Source of the DNA: Deltaproteobacteria bacterium
Lineage (GTDB): Bacteria > Bdellovibrionota_C > UBA2361 > JAGFJO01
Direction: 5' to 3'
NCBI GenBank assembly: GCA_024102635.1
Contig: JAGFJO010000119.1
Span: 1 to 43,441 of the forward strand
DNA: 43,441 nucleotides
The translations under genes and the position numbers were made by a program. The notes beneath the pieces are model-generated. The model ran no database searches and had not been told where the DNA came from. It was given only the letters and a program-made list of their open reading frames with translations. Positions 9,133 through 18,850 of this stretch are shown here, piece by piece (position 1 is the first letter of the stretch; every line of letters begins with the position of its first letter).

Positions 9133-10593
9133 ATGAACCCGGTTATGAAAATTGCAACACTAGTTTTGGCTCTCGCTTTCTCCGTTACACATCTGATCCC
9201 GTCACCGGTTAGAGCCGAAAGCGCTGAAGGGATTCAGCATGCGAGAGAATTGTCGGCGGCATTCGAAGCGGTGGCCGGAATAATCACCCCCTCGGTGGTA
9301 AACATTAGTGCAGTCAAGAAGGCGCGGCGGATAGCAAACCCTAACCGGCAAGTGCCGAATGATCCCTTTTTCGAGCATTTCCGTGACTTTTTTGGCGAAG
9401 ATCTCTTCGAACGGTTTTCACCCGAAGGCGGAAATAATGAAGCACAGCAGGGATTGGGCACCGGGGTCATCATAGATAGCGCGGGCCATGTTCTCACAAA
9501 TAATCATGTCATCAATAATGCCGATGAAATTAAGGTGCGGCTGCATGACAAACGCACGCTTAATGCAAAGCTAATCGGCAGCGACCCGCGCAGCGACGTT
9601 GCTGTGATTAAGATTGAGGCCGACAATCTGGTTCCTGCTAAGCTTGGAAATTCTGATACGCTCAAAATCGGCGAATGGGTGGTTGCGGCCGGAAATCCCT
9701 TCGGTCTAGACAATACCATTACTGCCGGAATCGTCAGCGCAAAAGGAAGGGCGCTGATGGGAGGATCGCAATATGAAGATTTTATTCAGACCGACGCGGC
9801 CATCAATCCCGGCAACAGCGGAGGCCCGCTAGTTAATATTAACGGCGAAGTGGTCGGAATTAACACCGCTATCCTTTCGAGAAGCGGAGGCTATATGGGC
9901 GTAGGCTTTGCAATTCCGATTAATATGGCGCGCAAAGTCATGGAGAGCCTTATCACCAAAGGAAAAGTCGTTCGGGGATGGCTCGGTATCGGCATCCAGA
10001 ATCTTACTGAGGACTTGGCGCGCTCCTTTAACTTCGCCGGCGCTGACGGGGCGTTGGTCGGTCACATTGAAAAGGGCGGACCGGCCGACAAAGCCGGCAT
10101 TAAACAAGGCGATATTATCGTTAAGGTTGGGGGCGACAAGATCGAGGATGTTAATCAACTGCGGAACGTAGTAGCCGGTATCGAACCGGGACGTCAGGTC
10201 GATATCGATCTTGTGCGCGACGGCCGGAAGAAAACCGTTGCCGTAAAAATCGGGGAGCTGCCGGCCAGTATCGGCGCCGAAGAGCAGCAGAGCGAAAGTC
10301 CGTCCGAATCTGATCTGGGAATTTCGGTGGAAACCCTGACCTCTGATATGGCGCGCCGCCTTAAAACGACCGCCACCCAAGGGGTCTTAGTTACCGCGGT
10401 TCGTCCCGATAGCGTGGCGGCAGCCGCCGGCATGCAAAGCGGTGATATAATCCTGAGTATTAACGGAAAGGGCATAGAAAGTGCCGAAGAATTCCTTACT
10501 GCTATCAAAGAGAGCGACCTTGAAAAGGGAGTGCGCCTGGTGGTGGAGAATCGAGGAATGGAGAGGTTCGTCTTCCTGCGCTCGAACGAGTAA
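9133..10593 (+). CDS. degP: Periplasmic serine protease of the DegP/DegQ/MucD (HtrA) family
   Basis: 486 residues. A signal peptide (cleavage near VRA-E) is followed by a trypsin-like domain at about 45-270 with the complete triad: His125 in LTNNHV, Asp155 in RSDVAVIKI and Ser229 in NPGNSGGPL. Two PDZ domains follow (about 278-372 and 393-484), the usual two-PDZ layout of DegP, DegQ and MucD. The family degrades or refolds damaged envelope proteins in the periplasm. The Phe-rich insert (DPFFEHFRDFFGED) is the LA-loop region typical of MucD-like members. The gene is monocistronic, followed by a hairpin terminator at about 10733. Assignment to DegP versus DegQ or MucD is not resolved by sequence alone. 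Confidence 0.96.
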   Translation: MNPVMKIATLVLALAFSVTHLIPSPVRAESAEGIQHARELSAAFEAVAGIITPSVVNISAVKKARRIANPNRQVPNDPFFEHFRDFFGEDLFERFSPEGGNNEAQQGLGTGVIIDSAGHVLTNNHVINNADEIKVRLHDKRTLNAKLIGSDPRSDVAVIKIEADNLVPAKLGNSDTLKIGEWVVAAGNPFGLDNTITAGIVSAKGRALMGGSQYEDFIQTDAAINPGNSGGPLVNINGEVVGINTAILSRSGGYMGVGFAIPINMARKVMESLITKGKVVRGWLGIGIQNLTEDLARSFNFAGADGALVGHIEKGGPADKAGIKQGDIIVKVGGDKIEDVNQLRNVVAGIEPGRQVDIDLVRDGRKKTVAVKIGELPASIGAEEQQSESPSESDLGISVETLTSDMARRLKTTATQGVLVTAVRPDSVAAAAGMQSGDIILSINGKGIESAEEFLTAIKESDLEKGVRLVVENRGMERFVFLRSNE

Positions 10594-10732
10594 AAAGCGG
10601 GAAGGATCCGCGTGGTTCATCACTCGTGGCTAGATAATGGGCTTACCGAGCGAAGCGTAACGAAGTTCGTGCGGGTAAACGGGCGACGAAGATTATGCTA
10701 AGAACGTAACGATTAAATTTGAATCGTGTGCC

Positions 10733-10757
10733 AGCGAGGGACTTTTCCTCGTTTTTT
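10733..10757 (+). terminator. Rho-independent terminator after the degP-like gene
   Basis: CGAGG (10735-10739) pairs with CCTCG (10747-10751) across a seven-base loop and is followed at once by six T residues (10752-10757). The stem can be extended by one G-T and one A-T pair. The short stem makes it a moderate-strength call. Confidence 0.6.
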
Positions 10758-10784
10758 GAGCAAAAAATTTTCTGAGCAAAAAAT

Positions 10785-11579
10785 CTATATTGCGGGAAAG
10801 CGCTTACTTGCAGTGAGAATCTCGCAGCCTTTCTCAGTCACCAGTACTGTGTGCTCCCATTGTGCCGACAGCGAACCATCCTTAGTGCGGACAGTCCAAC
10901 CGTCGATCTTTGAAAGATCCGTTTCGCGCGTGCCGGCGTTAATCATCGGCTCTATGGTGAATGTCATTCCAGGCCGCATTATCTCGCCAGAGCCTCTTCT
11001 GCCGACATGCACCACTTGAGGCGGCTCATGAAATTCCCGGCCGATGCCATGGCCGGTATATTCACGAACCACTCCGTAGCCTTTGCCCTGCTCTTTTATG
11101 TAGTCCTGAATAGCCGCTCCGATATCTCCGATGCGCTTACCGGGAGCAACTTCCTTAATACCGATATGCAAACAGTGGTGAGTCGTCTCTACTAATTCAA
11201 CCGCCTCTTTAGAGCATGCTTCTTTGCCTCCGACAAAATACATCCTGCTCGAATCGCCGTGAAACCCCGATTTAAAAGAGGTAACGTCAACATTGATGAT
11301 ATCTCCCTCCTTCAACACCACAAAAGGACTTGGAACGCCATGGCATACTACGTCATTAATCGAAGTGCAGACCGACTTTGGGAAACCCTTATAGTTCAAT
11401 GGGGAGGGTGATGCACCCAGCTCAAGCGTCATCTGATGAACGAAGCTATTTATATCCTCCGTACGCACCCCCGGCTTTATAATATCACCTACCGCATCTA
11501 GAATATCAGCAGTCGCCTGGCATGCCTGACGCATTAGCTCGATGTCAGCCGGGGATTTGATTGGAATCTTGCTCAACAT
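10785..11579 (-). CDS. map: Methionine aminopeptidase, type I
   Basis: 264 residues, the usual length for bacterial type I MAP, which removes the initiator methionine from new proteins. All metal ligands of the pita-bread fold are visible: Asp98 (NVDVT), Asp109 (HGDSS), His177 (GHGIG), Glu210 (TIEPM) and Glu242 (WEHTV). The substrate-binding His80 (VCHGV) and His184 (FHEPP) are also present. It lies 13 bases downstream of the EVE-domain gene on the same strand, so the two are probably cotranscribed. No ribosome-binding site is evident before the ATG. It faces the degP-like gene tail to tail. Confidence 0.97.
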   Translation of the reverse strand: MLSKIPIKSPADIELMRQACQATADILDAVGDIIKPGVRTEDINSFVHQMTLELGASPSPLNYKGFPKSVCTSINDVVCHGVPSPFVVLKEGDIINVDVTSFKSGFHGDSSRMYFVGGKEACSKEAVELVETTHHCLHIGIKEVAPGKRIGDIGAAIQDYIKEQGKGYGVVREYTGHGIGREFHEPPQVVHVGRRGSGEIMRPGMTFTIEPMINAGTRETDLSKIDGWTVRTKDGSLSAQWEHTVLVTEKGCEILTASKRFPAI

Positions 11580-11592
11580 AATACCATAATCA

Positions 11593-12060
11593 CTATTGCT
11601 TATTGCGCCGCCGCGCTATTTCTAGAATAGCCGAAAATTCACTCTCCTGCACGGGCTGCACGCTCAACCTAGAACCGGGCCGGAGAAGCCACATATTTTT
11701 TAATCGGACATCCCGGCGGATCTCCTTTAAATCAATTATCTTATTGAAGCGCTTCAACAGCTTAATGTCAGGCGCGAACCAACGAGGCGACTCGGCAGAA
11801 GACTTTTCATCATAATAACCGCTTGAGCGTTCGAACTGCAACCTGTCCGGATAGGCCGTTTTTGCGACCTCGGCAATCCCTACAATTCCGGTCGGCTTAT
11901 CAACCGAGTGATAGATCAAAACCTTCTCGCCGCGCTTCATTTGGCGAAGAAAATTTCTAGCTTGATAGTTTCTAACTCCATCCCATTGGGTCACACCATC
12001 GGCAGCCAACTGATCGACCGAATAGAGTGACGCCTCGGTTTTTACAAGCCACTTGGCCAT
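11593..12060 (-). CDS. EVE-domain protein (thymocyte nuclear protein 1-like)
   Basis: 155 residues forming a single EVE domain. The start MAKWLVKTEASLYSVDQL, then WDGVRNYQARNFLRQMKRGE and VLIYHSV, are characteristic. EVE domains belong to the PUA-like superfamily and are known or proposed to bind modified bases in DNA or RNA. The Trp and Asn residues of the WDGVRNYQA segment line the binding cage in family members. The actual ligand here is unknown. It is the first gene of a likely two-gene unit with map, and is divergent from the DAHP synthase gene (63 bases between starts). Confidence 0.93.
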   Translation of the reverse strand: MAKWLVKTEASLYSVDQLAADGVTQWDGVRNYQARNFLRQMKRGEKVLIYHSVDKPTGIVGIAEVAKTAYPDRLQFERSSGYYDEKSSAESPRWFAPDIKLLKRFNKIIDLKEIRRDVRLKNMWLLRPGSRLSVQPVQESEFSAILEIARRRNKQ

Positions 12061-12123
12061 CTGATAGCCTACCCTTTCAAGTGATTTTACGCTTTTATAT
12101 TTTTAATCATAACCGGATACATA

Positions 12124-13266
12124 ATGCAAAAGACAGCATCGCTGCCCGCCAGTCTCCCCTCCTCTATTGAATATAAAGAACAAAACGGTGATACTGCAGC
12201 GCCTATGGGAAGTGAGATGTTCGATTTAAACATTGTGGGAGAGACTCTTCTACCCACTCCTTGGCAGGTTAAAAGCGCTTTGCCGCTTTCTCCGTCAGCG
12301 CGTAATACAGTATTAAATGCCAGAGCCGCGCTCAAAAACATTCTTGACCGGCGCGATAATCGTCTGTTTATAGTTGCGGGCCCATGCTCAATTCATGACG
12401 CCGAATCCGCTCTAGAGTACGCGCACCGGATTGCGGAACTGCAGCCGAAAGTCCGTGATATTTTTTGCCTTCTAATGCGTACCTACTTTGAGAAGCCGCG
12501 CACGTCAGTCGGCTGGAAGGGCTACATTAATGATCCCGATCTAAACGATTCCTTTCATATTGAGCGAGGGTTGCATCTCGCTCGCAAGCTTCTACTTTCG
12601 ATAAATGAGCTGGGGGTGCCCGCGGCCAATGAGGCTCTCGATCCTATAACCCCGCAGTACATAGACGATCTGATATCATGGAGCGCAATTGGCGCCCGCA
12701 CGACCGAATCGCAGACTCATCGCGAGATGGCGAGCGGACTTTCAACCCCCGTGGGCTTCAAAAATGGCACCGATGGTAATGTCGGCGTAGCGGTGAACGC
12801 CATGCTTTCTTCACGTCAGGCGCATCACTTCCTAGGAATTAACAAGCAGGGACAGTGCGCTGTAATGCAGACTCGAGGAAACCGCTATGGACATGTTGTG
12901 CTGCGCGGCGGCGCCAAGCCGAATTACGATGAGGCCAGCATAAAGTCCTGCGAGACCTCTCTAAAAGCAGCAAACCTGCCCGTCAATATCATGATTGATT
13001 GCAGCCATGGCAACTCACTGAAGGACCACAACCGTCAAAAGCCAGTGTTCGAAGAATGCATACGCCAGATCGAGCAGGGAAACCTTTCTATAGTGGGATT
13101 CATGCTCGAAAGCCACTTGAAGGCCGGTAAGCAGCTGCTCGAGCGCGGACGCGATAAACTCGAGTACGGAATGTCCATCACCGATGCCTGTATTGACTGG
13201 GAAACAACACAGGACATTATTCTTTCCGCAGCTTCGAGATTGAAATCAGGCCCTCGAACAGCGTGA
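12124..13266 (+). CDS. aroG: 3-deoxy-7-phosphoheptulonate synthase (DAHP synthase), class I AroFGH type
   Basis: 380 residues. It condenses phosphoenolpyruvate with erythrose 4-phosphate, the first step of the shikimate pathway. Diagnostic motifs are IVAGPCSIHD, MRTYFEKPRTSVGWKGY, GARTTESQTHREMASGLS, PVGFKNGTDG, IDCSHGNS and GFMLESHL, all typical of the metal-dependent AroF/G/H family. The N-terminus is about 25 residues longer than E. coli AroG. The allosteric specificity (Phe, Tyr or Trp) cannot be read from the sequence, so the symbol is generic. It is divergent from the EVE-domain gene and convergent with the next gene (48 bases between stops). Confidence 0.96.
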   Translation: MQKTASLPASLPSSIEYKEQNGDTAAPMGSEMFDLNIVGETLLPTPWQVKSALPLSPSARNTVLNARAALKNILDRRDNRLFIVAGPCSIHDAESALEYAHRIAELQPKVRDIFCLLMRTYFEKPRTSVGWKGYINDPDLNDSFHIERGLHLARKLLLSINELGVPAANEALDPITPQYIDDLISWSAIGARTTESQTHREMASGLSTPVGFKNGTDGNVGVAVNAMLSSRQAHHFLGINKQGQCAVMQTRGNRYGHVVLRGGAKPNYDEASIKSCETSLKAANLPVNIMIDCSHGNSLKDHNRQKPVFEECIRQIEQGNLSIVGFMLESHLKAGKQLLERGRDKLEYGMSITDACIDWETTQDIILSAASRLKSGPRTA

Positions 13267-13314
13267 GTTGGCCTTTCGCCGGCTCACAAGCGGACGGCTG
13301 CGAGTCGAGCAGCG

Positions 13315-13869
13315 CTACTTCGGCTTAGCCGCCGCCAAATCGGCCTGCAGCAACCGGGCGCTCATCTCCTGCTCAAGCTCGAGACATCGCACAATAACCG
13401 CATGCACCTCGCCGTTACTCACTGAGGAGGGCTCCGGAACTGCGGCCATATCGAGCAGAAACATTTTAAGTGGCAGCTTGGCGTTTAAAATAGCAGCGCG
13501 CGCCTCCAAGGTCCTTTCCCTTCCTGCAGATAGCTCATCGAAGAGGTTTTCTAAGTTATCGACCGCCTTCTCAACCTTGATGAGAACAGGGCGAAGATCT
13601 GCATTTTGAGCCGGAGCCTGGGTAAATCCTATAAGAGGGCGCCGGGCTGTATATTGGGCCGCGAAATCGCGCACTGTCACCCGCACATCATCTACGATCT
13701 CTCTAAGAACATCCGAAAAGGAGAGCGGCGCAAGCCGTCCACCCAGATGGCGGTATTGTCCGGTAACATCGAATGACTGTCCGTTGAGCTGAGAAGAGTC
13801 GCGGGCAACTATGGTTTCCTTTCCCACGCGCCGTTCTTCTCCCTGTTTGAGCGCAATATTATGCTCCAT
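13315..13869 (-). CDS. Hypothetical cytoplasmic protein
   Basis: 184 residues, with a good ribosome-binding site (GGAGG, reverse strand near 13876-13880) before ATG 13869. The first 60 residues are polar and probably disordered. The rest reads as long amphipathic helices (about 60-180) with a repeating Leu/Ala/Glu pattern that could be a coiled coil. There is no signal peptide. I do not recognise a family. It sits alone, tail to tail with the DAHP synthase gene. Confidence 0.68.
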   Translation of the reverse strand: MEHNIALKQGEERRVGKETIVARDSSQLNGQSFDVTGQYRHLGGRLAPLSFSDVLREIVDDVRVTVRDFAAQYTARRPLIGFTQAPAQNADLRPVLIKVEKAVDNLENLFDELSAGRERTLEARAAILNAKLPLKMFLLDMAAVPEPSSVSNGEVHAVIVRCLELEQEMSARLLQADLAAAKPK

Positions 13870-14200
13870 AAATTTCCTCCAGAACCTTTGGCTCTAAATC
13901 GTTAAGAGATTCCCCGGAGAAAAAACCAACTACAGCCCGCCGCAGTGTTTGGCGTAGCGAAGCTCCTGCGCTAAGATCGACAGCACTTTGGATGCCGGCA
14001 TTTGTCCAGTGATGCAATGTCGAAGAACAAACATTCGCCTAGCTGATTTGTTGCCAATAGAACCGGGCACTTACGAGGTGAATCGAAGGGCTTAGCGGCT
14101 TGCCGCACCGCGCCATTTTACTTACTATCAAGTGGTTTGCTGGCTGCCTGAAGGAGGTGGGCAGTATTTCTTAACGCAATGATTGAGGTTGGATTTGAAC
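13870..14200. other. 331-base intergenic region between divergent genes
   Basis: It holds the ribosome-binding site of the minus-strand gene at its left edge and a promoter-like pair at 14100-14128 for the plus-strand hydrolase. A small hairpin (CTGCC at 14144-14148 with GGCAG at 14160-14164) carries an exposed AAGGAGG in its loop. I see no gene or tRNA here. Confidence 0.5.
14100..14128 (+). promoter_or_regulatory. Candidate sigma-70-type promoter for the SGNH hydrolase
   Basis: TTGCCG (14100-14105) and TACTAT (14123-14128) are separated by 17 bases. Transcription would begin near 14135, leaving a leader of about 66 bases that contains the 14144-14164 hairpin. Confidence 0.4.
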
Positions 14201-15079
14201 ATGAGGAAACTTCACCGTTTGTTGTTTCTTTTCACAGCATCTCTTCTCTTGGGCGCCCTTATCTCTACCGCGCCGGCGTATGCTTGCCCGGCTGTAAACG
14301 GGATACCGGACTTCAATTGCGACGGCAAGGTCGAGATATCGGTGATAGGAGATAGCTTAGTAGCCGGATTTGGGGACACTAAGAATCAGAATAAGGGAGG
14401 ATATATTACCCGCGCTCAAACCAAGCTGCGTGCTGTGAAGTTTAACAATCTCGGCGTGCTCGGACTTCGAACTCGGGAACTTTTGCTCTTGCTGCGCGAC
14501 TCGTTCAAGAGAAGTAAGAATCCCGAATTGAGCGCTTCCTTGAAACGCTCAGACATAATCATCCTCGACTTGGGAAGAAATGACCGGTGGTTATTCGGTC
14601 CCCCGATAGAGACTTTTCGTAACCTTAAACGGGCTGCCACGCAGCTTAAGAGGTACACTAAAGATGCTACCGGTCTTTCGCCGCTTGTTGTAACTGCGGT
14701 TCTGATGCTTCCTAATAGGGGATCTCAGGGGCCGTGGGTCAAAGAGCTAAACGGCTACATCCTAAGAGGGAATACTTTACAAGATCCTTCCGACCTCCGG
14801 TTTGACCTGGTCAGCAAACGGCTGCTTTCAAAGGATCAGATCCATCCCACCTCGCAAGGTTACACTGCGCTATCGCAGACCTTCACAACTTATCTTACCA
14901 AGAAACTTCCCAAGCGCATGCGGCAGTTGCGCCCCGACTCCGATAAGGACGGATTGAGCGATGTATACGAATCGCTGCGATTCGGCACGGACCCCTCGCT
15001 GCCCGATACCGACGGCGACGGAAAACTGGATGGAGAGGAGGTTTTCGAGACCGGAACAGACCCGCTCTCCTTCGATTAG
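14201..15079 (+). CDS. Exported SGNH/GDSL-type hydrolase with C-terminal calcium-binding repeats
   Basis: 292 residues from ATG 14201, chosen over an in-frame TTG at 14183 because it begins a signal peptide (cleavage near AYA-C). The SGNH blocks are visible: Ser52 in VIGDSLVAG, the Asn-containing block III as LGRND, and the catalytic Asp/His pair in [10 protein letters not shown]. The family hydrolyses esters of lipids or acetylated polysaccharides, and the substrate here is unknown. The last 55 residues contain two thrombospondin type 3-like calcium motifs (DSDKDGLSD and [10 protein letters not shown]) with FGTDP and TGTDP spacers, as in many secreted enzymes. It is monocistronic by spacing. 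Confidence 0.9.
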   Translation: MRKLHRLLFLFTASLLLGALISTAPAYACPAVNGIPDFNCDGKVEISVIGDSLVAGFGDTKNQNKGGYITRAQTKLRAVKFNNLGVLGLRTRELLLLLRDSFKRSKNPELSASLKRSDIIILDLGRNDRWLFGPPIETFRNLKRAATQLKRYTKDATGLSPLVVTAVLMLPNRGSQGPWVKELNGYILRGNTLQDPSDLRFDLVSKRLLSKDQIHPTSQGYTALSQTFTTYLTKKLPKRMRQLRPDSDKDGLSDVYESLRFGTDPSLPDTDGDGKLDGEEVFETGTDPLSFD

Positions 15080-15240
15080 CGCACCAGCAATTAACGTCGT
15101 TTTATTATCTCATTAGGGACAATATATCACTTCCCAATGAGGCCAGCTGTCGGTTCCGGCGGCTTCGGGTTATTGTAGCTGACGTTCGGTCAATTCGTGC
15201 GCGTAATCAGGGCCCTGCGCCACATCTAAGGATGACAAGA

Positions 15241-16842
15241 ATGAAGATCGCCAGCAACTTGAACACGGAGGACGCCACTTTTCGCGAGAACCGCGCCCGG
15301 TTCGAAGCGGCACTTAGCAGTTACAGAGACACTCTCTCTGCGGCCGTCGCTCCGGAAGAAGATATAGCCATTAAACGCCACCGTGAACGGGGGAAATTGA
15401 CGGCTCGTGAACGGGTGCAGACACTCCTCGATCCAGGTTCTCCGTTCCTTGAGATAGCCCCTCTTGCGGGACTGAAGCTGTACGAGGGCGTGCGCGCAGG
15501 AGCCGGACTGGTGTCCGGAATAGGCCGAGTGAGCGGCCGTGAGTGCGTTGTAATAGCAAACGACGCCACCGTAAAAGGCGGCACATACTTTCCGATGACC
15601 GTAAAAAAGCACCTGCGCTCTCAAGAGATCGCACTTGAAAACAATCTGCCATGTGTCTACCTGGTTGATTCAGGCGGAGCCTTTTTGCCGATGCAGGAAG
15701 ACGTATTTCCGGATAGGGAGCATTTTGGCCGCATCTTCTTTAATCAGGCGCGAATGAGTTCGCGGGGTATTCCTCAGATCTCGGTTGTAATGGGCTCATG
15801 CACCGCCGGCGGCGCTTACGTTCCTGCCATGAGCGACGAGACAGTTATGGTATCTGGTCAGGCCACCATTTTTCTGGGAGGGCCGCCGCTTGTAAAGGCC
15901 GCTACCGGCGAAGAGATCTCCGCTGAAGAGCTTGGCGGGGCAGACGTGCACTGCCGCATAAGCGGTGTCTCCGACTACTATGCCGAGGATGACCGCTCCG
16001 CTCTCGCCACGGCGCGTCGCATAGTGGGAAACCTTGGGCATCACGACAAGCAGTCTCATAACCGCGAGAGGCCGAGGCAGCCGCTATACGATCCGCTTGA
16101 GATCAACGGCCTAATCCCATCGGATCCAAAAAGTTATTTTCCTATACGGGAGATTCTTGCACGGTTGCTGGATGGTAGCGAGCTGGATGAGTTTAAGAAA
16201 AATTACGGTACCACTTTAATCTGCGGCTTTGCTAGGATTGAGGGTTATCTTGCCGGCATTATTGCGAATGATGGCATCCTATTCTCAGAAAGCGCACTTA
16301 AGGCAACCCACTTTATCCAGCTCTGTAACCAACGGCGAATACCACTCATATTTCTGCAAAACGTTGTGGGCTTCATGGTAGGCCGGCAATATGAACACGG
16401 CGGGATCGCAAAAGATGGAGCTAAGATGGTAACCGCGGTAGCGTGCTCTTCGGTTCCGAAATTTACCGTCATTATCGGTTCTTCCTACGGCGCTGGAAAC
16501 TATGCCATGGCCGGACGGGCTTATGGTCCTCGATTTCTCTACACCTGGCCTAACTCACGTATAGCCGTAATGGGGGCAGAACAAGCCGCAAATGTACTTG
16601 GTCAGATTAAACTGGATTCAAGCGCTACAAGAAAAAGCGGCTCGCGAGCCGCCCTTGAAGACTACAAAGAGAAGATCCGCCGAAACTATCTGGAGCAATC
16701 GGACGCGTTATATGCAACCGCCCGGCTTTGGGACGACGGAATCATCACTCCAGCCGACACCCGCACAGTTCTTGGTCTCTCAATCTCCGCCGCGCTGAAT
16801 TCACCGATACAATGCACCCAATATGGCATCTTCCGCACGTAA
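15241..16842 (+). CDS. mccB: Acyl-CoA carboxylase carboxyltransferase subunit, probably 3-methylcrotonyl-CoA carboxylase beta
   Basis: 533 residues from ATG 15241, which has TAAGGA eight bases upstream; another ATG at 15232 overlaps that site. The subunit transfers the carboxyl group from biotin to the acyl-CoA. Motifs such as [34 protein letters not shown] and [20 protein letters not shown] match methylcrotonyl-CoA carboxylase beta more closely than propionyl-CoA carboxylase. Geranyl-CoA carboxylase is the main alternative. It overlaps the alpha-subunit gene by 20 bases, implying translational coupling. It points to leucine degradation, though no other leucine-pathway enzymes are in the window. 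Confidence 0.92.
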   Translation: MKIASNLNTEDATFRENRARFEAALSSYRDTLSAAVAPEEDIAIKRHRERGKLTARERVQTLLDPGSPFLEIAPLAGLKLYEGVRAGAGLVSGIGRVSGRECVVIANDATVKGGTYFPMTVKKHLRSQEIALENNLPCVYLVDSGGAFLPMQEDVFPDREHFGRIFFNQARMSSRGIPQISVVMGSCTAGGAYVPAMSDETVMVSGQATIFLGGPPLVKAATGEEISAEELGGADVHCRISGVSDYYAEDDRSALATARRIVGNLGHHDKQSHNRERPRQPLYDPLEINGLIPSDPKSYFPIREILARLLDGSELDEFKKNYGTTLICGFARIEGYLAGIIANDGILFSESALKATHFIQLCNQRRIPLIFLQNVVGFMVGRQYEHGGIAKDGAKMVTAVACSSVPKFTVIIGSSYGAGNYAMAGRAYGPRFLYTWPNSRIAVMGAEQAANVLGQIKLDSSATRKSGSRAALEDYKEKIRRNYLEQSDALYATARLWDDGIITPADTRTVLGLSISAALNSPIQCTQYGIFRT

Positions 16843-18850
16843 AATTCGCACTCTCTTGATTGCCAATCGCGGAGAGATTGCATGCCGCATAGTTAAGACG
16901 GCGCGCAGCATGGGGCTCAAAACCGTGGCCGTTTATTCCGAGGCCGACAAGGACGCTCTGCATGTAGCATTGGCGGACTCTGCTTATAAAATAGGCAAAG
17001 CGGAGACCGCGGAGTCCTATCTGAACAGCGCTGCGATCCTGAAAGCTGCCGGCCGAGCCAAGGCTGATGCCGTGCATCCCGGATATGGATTCCTTTCTGA
17101 AAATGCCTCCTTTGCTGAAGCCGTGAAAAAGGCCGGACTGCACTTTATCGGCCCCTCTCCAAAGGCTATCCGGCTATGCGGCGATAAACTTGCCTCTAAA
17201 GCACTTGCCAGGCGCCTCTCTATTCCCACGGTTCCCGGCATTGAAGTGAAAGCCGCTGGCTGCGCGTCTTCGAAAGCGCAGCACAGAATGATTGACGCCC
17301 TCGTAAAGCGAGCCGGGTTCCCTATTCTCATTAAGTCGGCCGCTGGCGGAGGGGGGCGCGGCATGCGCATTGTCCGCAGCTATAAGGAGCTTGATGAGGC
17401 CCTTTCAGGGGCGGCGCGTGAAGCACAAACCTTTTTTGGAAGCGCTGATTTATTCATCGAAAAATTGGTAGAGAAGGCACGTCATGTCGAGGTGCAAATT
17501 ATAGGCGACAGACGCAGGAACGTAACCCACCTGTTTGACCGTGACTGCTCACTGCAGCGGAACTATCAAAAAATTATTGAGGAAGCCCCGGCACCCGCCC
17601 TGCAAAAAGGAGTTTCCGAGGCAATGCGTTCTGCTGCGGTTAGGCTGGCAAGTGCGGCTGCTTACGACAGCGTAGGTACCGTAGAATTTTTGGTCGAGGA
17701 TGATAGATTTTACTTTTTGGAAGTTAATAGCCGTCTTCAGGTTGAACATACGGTAACGGAAGCGGTTACCGCACTAGATCTTGTCGAGTTGCAGATCCGC
17801 ATCGCCGAGGGCCGCTCCCTTCCTGAACTTTTGCCGGAGAATCCGCAATGCAGCGGGCACGCCATCGAAGTCAGGCTGTGCGCCGAAATGCCGGAGCTCG
17901 GTTATAGGCCGTCAACCGGCTTGTTGCACACACTTGAATTTCTTGAACCGTCGCTTCTCAAAGAAACCCGTTTTGACACCGGGTACCGCGCAGGTGACAG
18001 ATTGACACACTACTATGACTCCCTAATCGCTAAACTGATCGTGAGCGCAGACACGCGTCAGGCCGCAATCTCCAAGGCGATTGGCGCGCTTTCGAACTTG
18101 GCAGTGGGCGGTGTTAGAACTAATCAGCGGCTACTGCTGGAACTTTTACATTCTTCGCACTTTGCTGCATCGCAAATGACTACCGGCACAGTTGAAGAAT
18201 TGCGCAGCGGCTTGAATAATCATAAGGCGGCAGCTTTTTTATCTGCGGCAAAAGTAATCGCCTCTTCGATCTACGTGGGTAGCCGCGACGATATTTGGGA
18301 TAGCGCGTCAGGTTACGGAATTAGCGGCTCCTGCCTGAATCAACGAAAGTTCATCGTCTCCGGCGAAACGATCCCGATTAAATTGCGATTTTTGGACTCC
18401 GCGCGAATGGAGATCATCGCCGGCAATAAAAAGTACCGGGCCTTAAACTGGCGCCGGGAAGGGGTAAAAGTGATAATGACATTTGAGGGGTGCGTCCATT
18501 GGGCGGCATTTTTTGAGGGACGCTGCGGCTCATGGGCCGCTAGCTCGTTTGGCAGTTTCGAGATTGCCGAAGTAGACGGGGCTGCGCTGCGGCAGAGCAA
18601 TGAAGGCGGCGCCCTGTCGCCAGTTCTTACCTCGGCTCTGCCCGGAAAGGTAGTGCGCATTCGAACGCGCAAAGGTGCTGCTGTTAAAGAGGGTCAGGCC
18701 TTAATGGTAATTGAATCGATGAAGATGGAGCACCCTATCTCGGCTCCCGGGGATGCAATGGTAGAAAAGATTTCGGTCGCCGAGGGGGAAAGCATAGAGG
18801 CAGGCGAACCTTTGATCACCCTGAGTTTCAAGGAGCAGAGCAGTGACTGA
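16823..18850 (+). CDS. mccA: Acyl-CoA carboxylase biotin carboxylase/biotin carrier subunit, probably 3-methylcrotonyl-CoA carboxylase alpha
   Basis: 675 residues, the usual size for MCC alpha. The biotin carboxylase half (about 1-450) shows [23 protein letters not shown], the glycine-rich ATP loop [10 protein letters not shown], and [12 protein letters not shown] less conserved middle region (450-590) holds the subunit-contact domain. The C-terminal carrier domain has the biotinylation site ESMKMEH with Lys634. Proline is replaced by Thr in the QVEHTVTE motif, a variant also seen in pyruvate carboxylases. It uses ATP and bicarbonate to charge biotin for the partner encoded upstream. It overlaps the preceding gene by 20 bases and the following one by 8, so all three form one operon. 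Confidence 0.94.
   Translation: MASSARKIRTLLIANRGEIACRIVKTARSMGLKTVAVYSEADKDALHVALADSAYKIGKAETAESYLNSAAILKAAGRAKADAVHPGYGFLSENASFAEAVKKAGLHFIGPSPKAIRLCGDKLASKALARRLSIPTVPGIEVKAAGCASSKAQHRMIDALVKRAGFPILIKSAAGGGGRGMRIVRSYKELDEALSGAAREAQTFFGSADLFIEKLVEKARHVEVQIIGDRRRNVTHLFDRDCSLQRNYQKIIEEAPAPALQKGVSEAMRSAAVRLASAAAYDSVGTVEFLVEDDRFYFLEVNSRLQVEHTVTEAVTALDLVELQIRIAEGRSLPELLPENPQCSGHAIEVRLCAEMPELGYRPSTGLLHTLEFLEPSLLKETRFDTGYRAGDRLTHYYDSLIAKLIVSADTRQAAISKAIGALSNLAVGGVRTNQRLLLELLHSSHFAASQMTTGTVEELRSGLNNHKAAAFLSAAKVIASSIYVGSRDDIWDSASGYGISGSCLNQRKFIVSGETIPIKLRFLDSARMEIIAGNKKYRALNWRREGVKVIMTFEGCVHWAAFFEGRCGSWAASSFGSFEIAEVDGAALRQSNEGGALSPVLTSALPGKVVRIRTRKGAAVKEGQALMVIESMKMEHPISAPGDAMVEKISVAEGESIEAGEPLITLSFKEQSSD

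Noticed and set aside
10726..11019. Plus-strand frame opposite the map gene
   Set aside because: It lies antisense to a fully conserved methionine aminopeptidase and begins inside the degP terminator.
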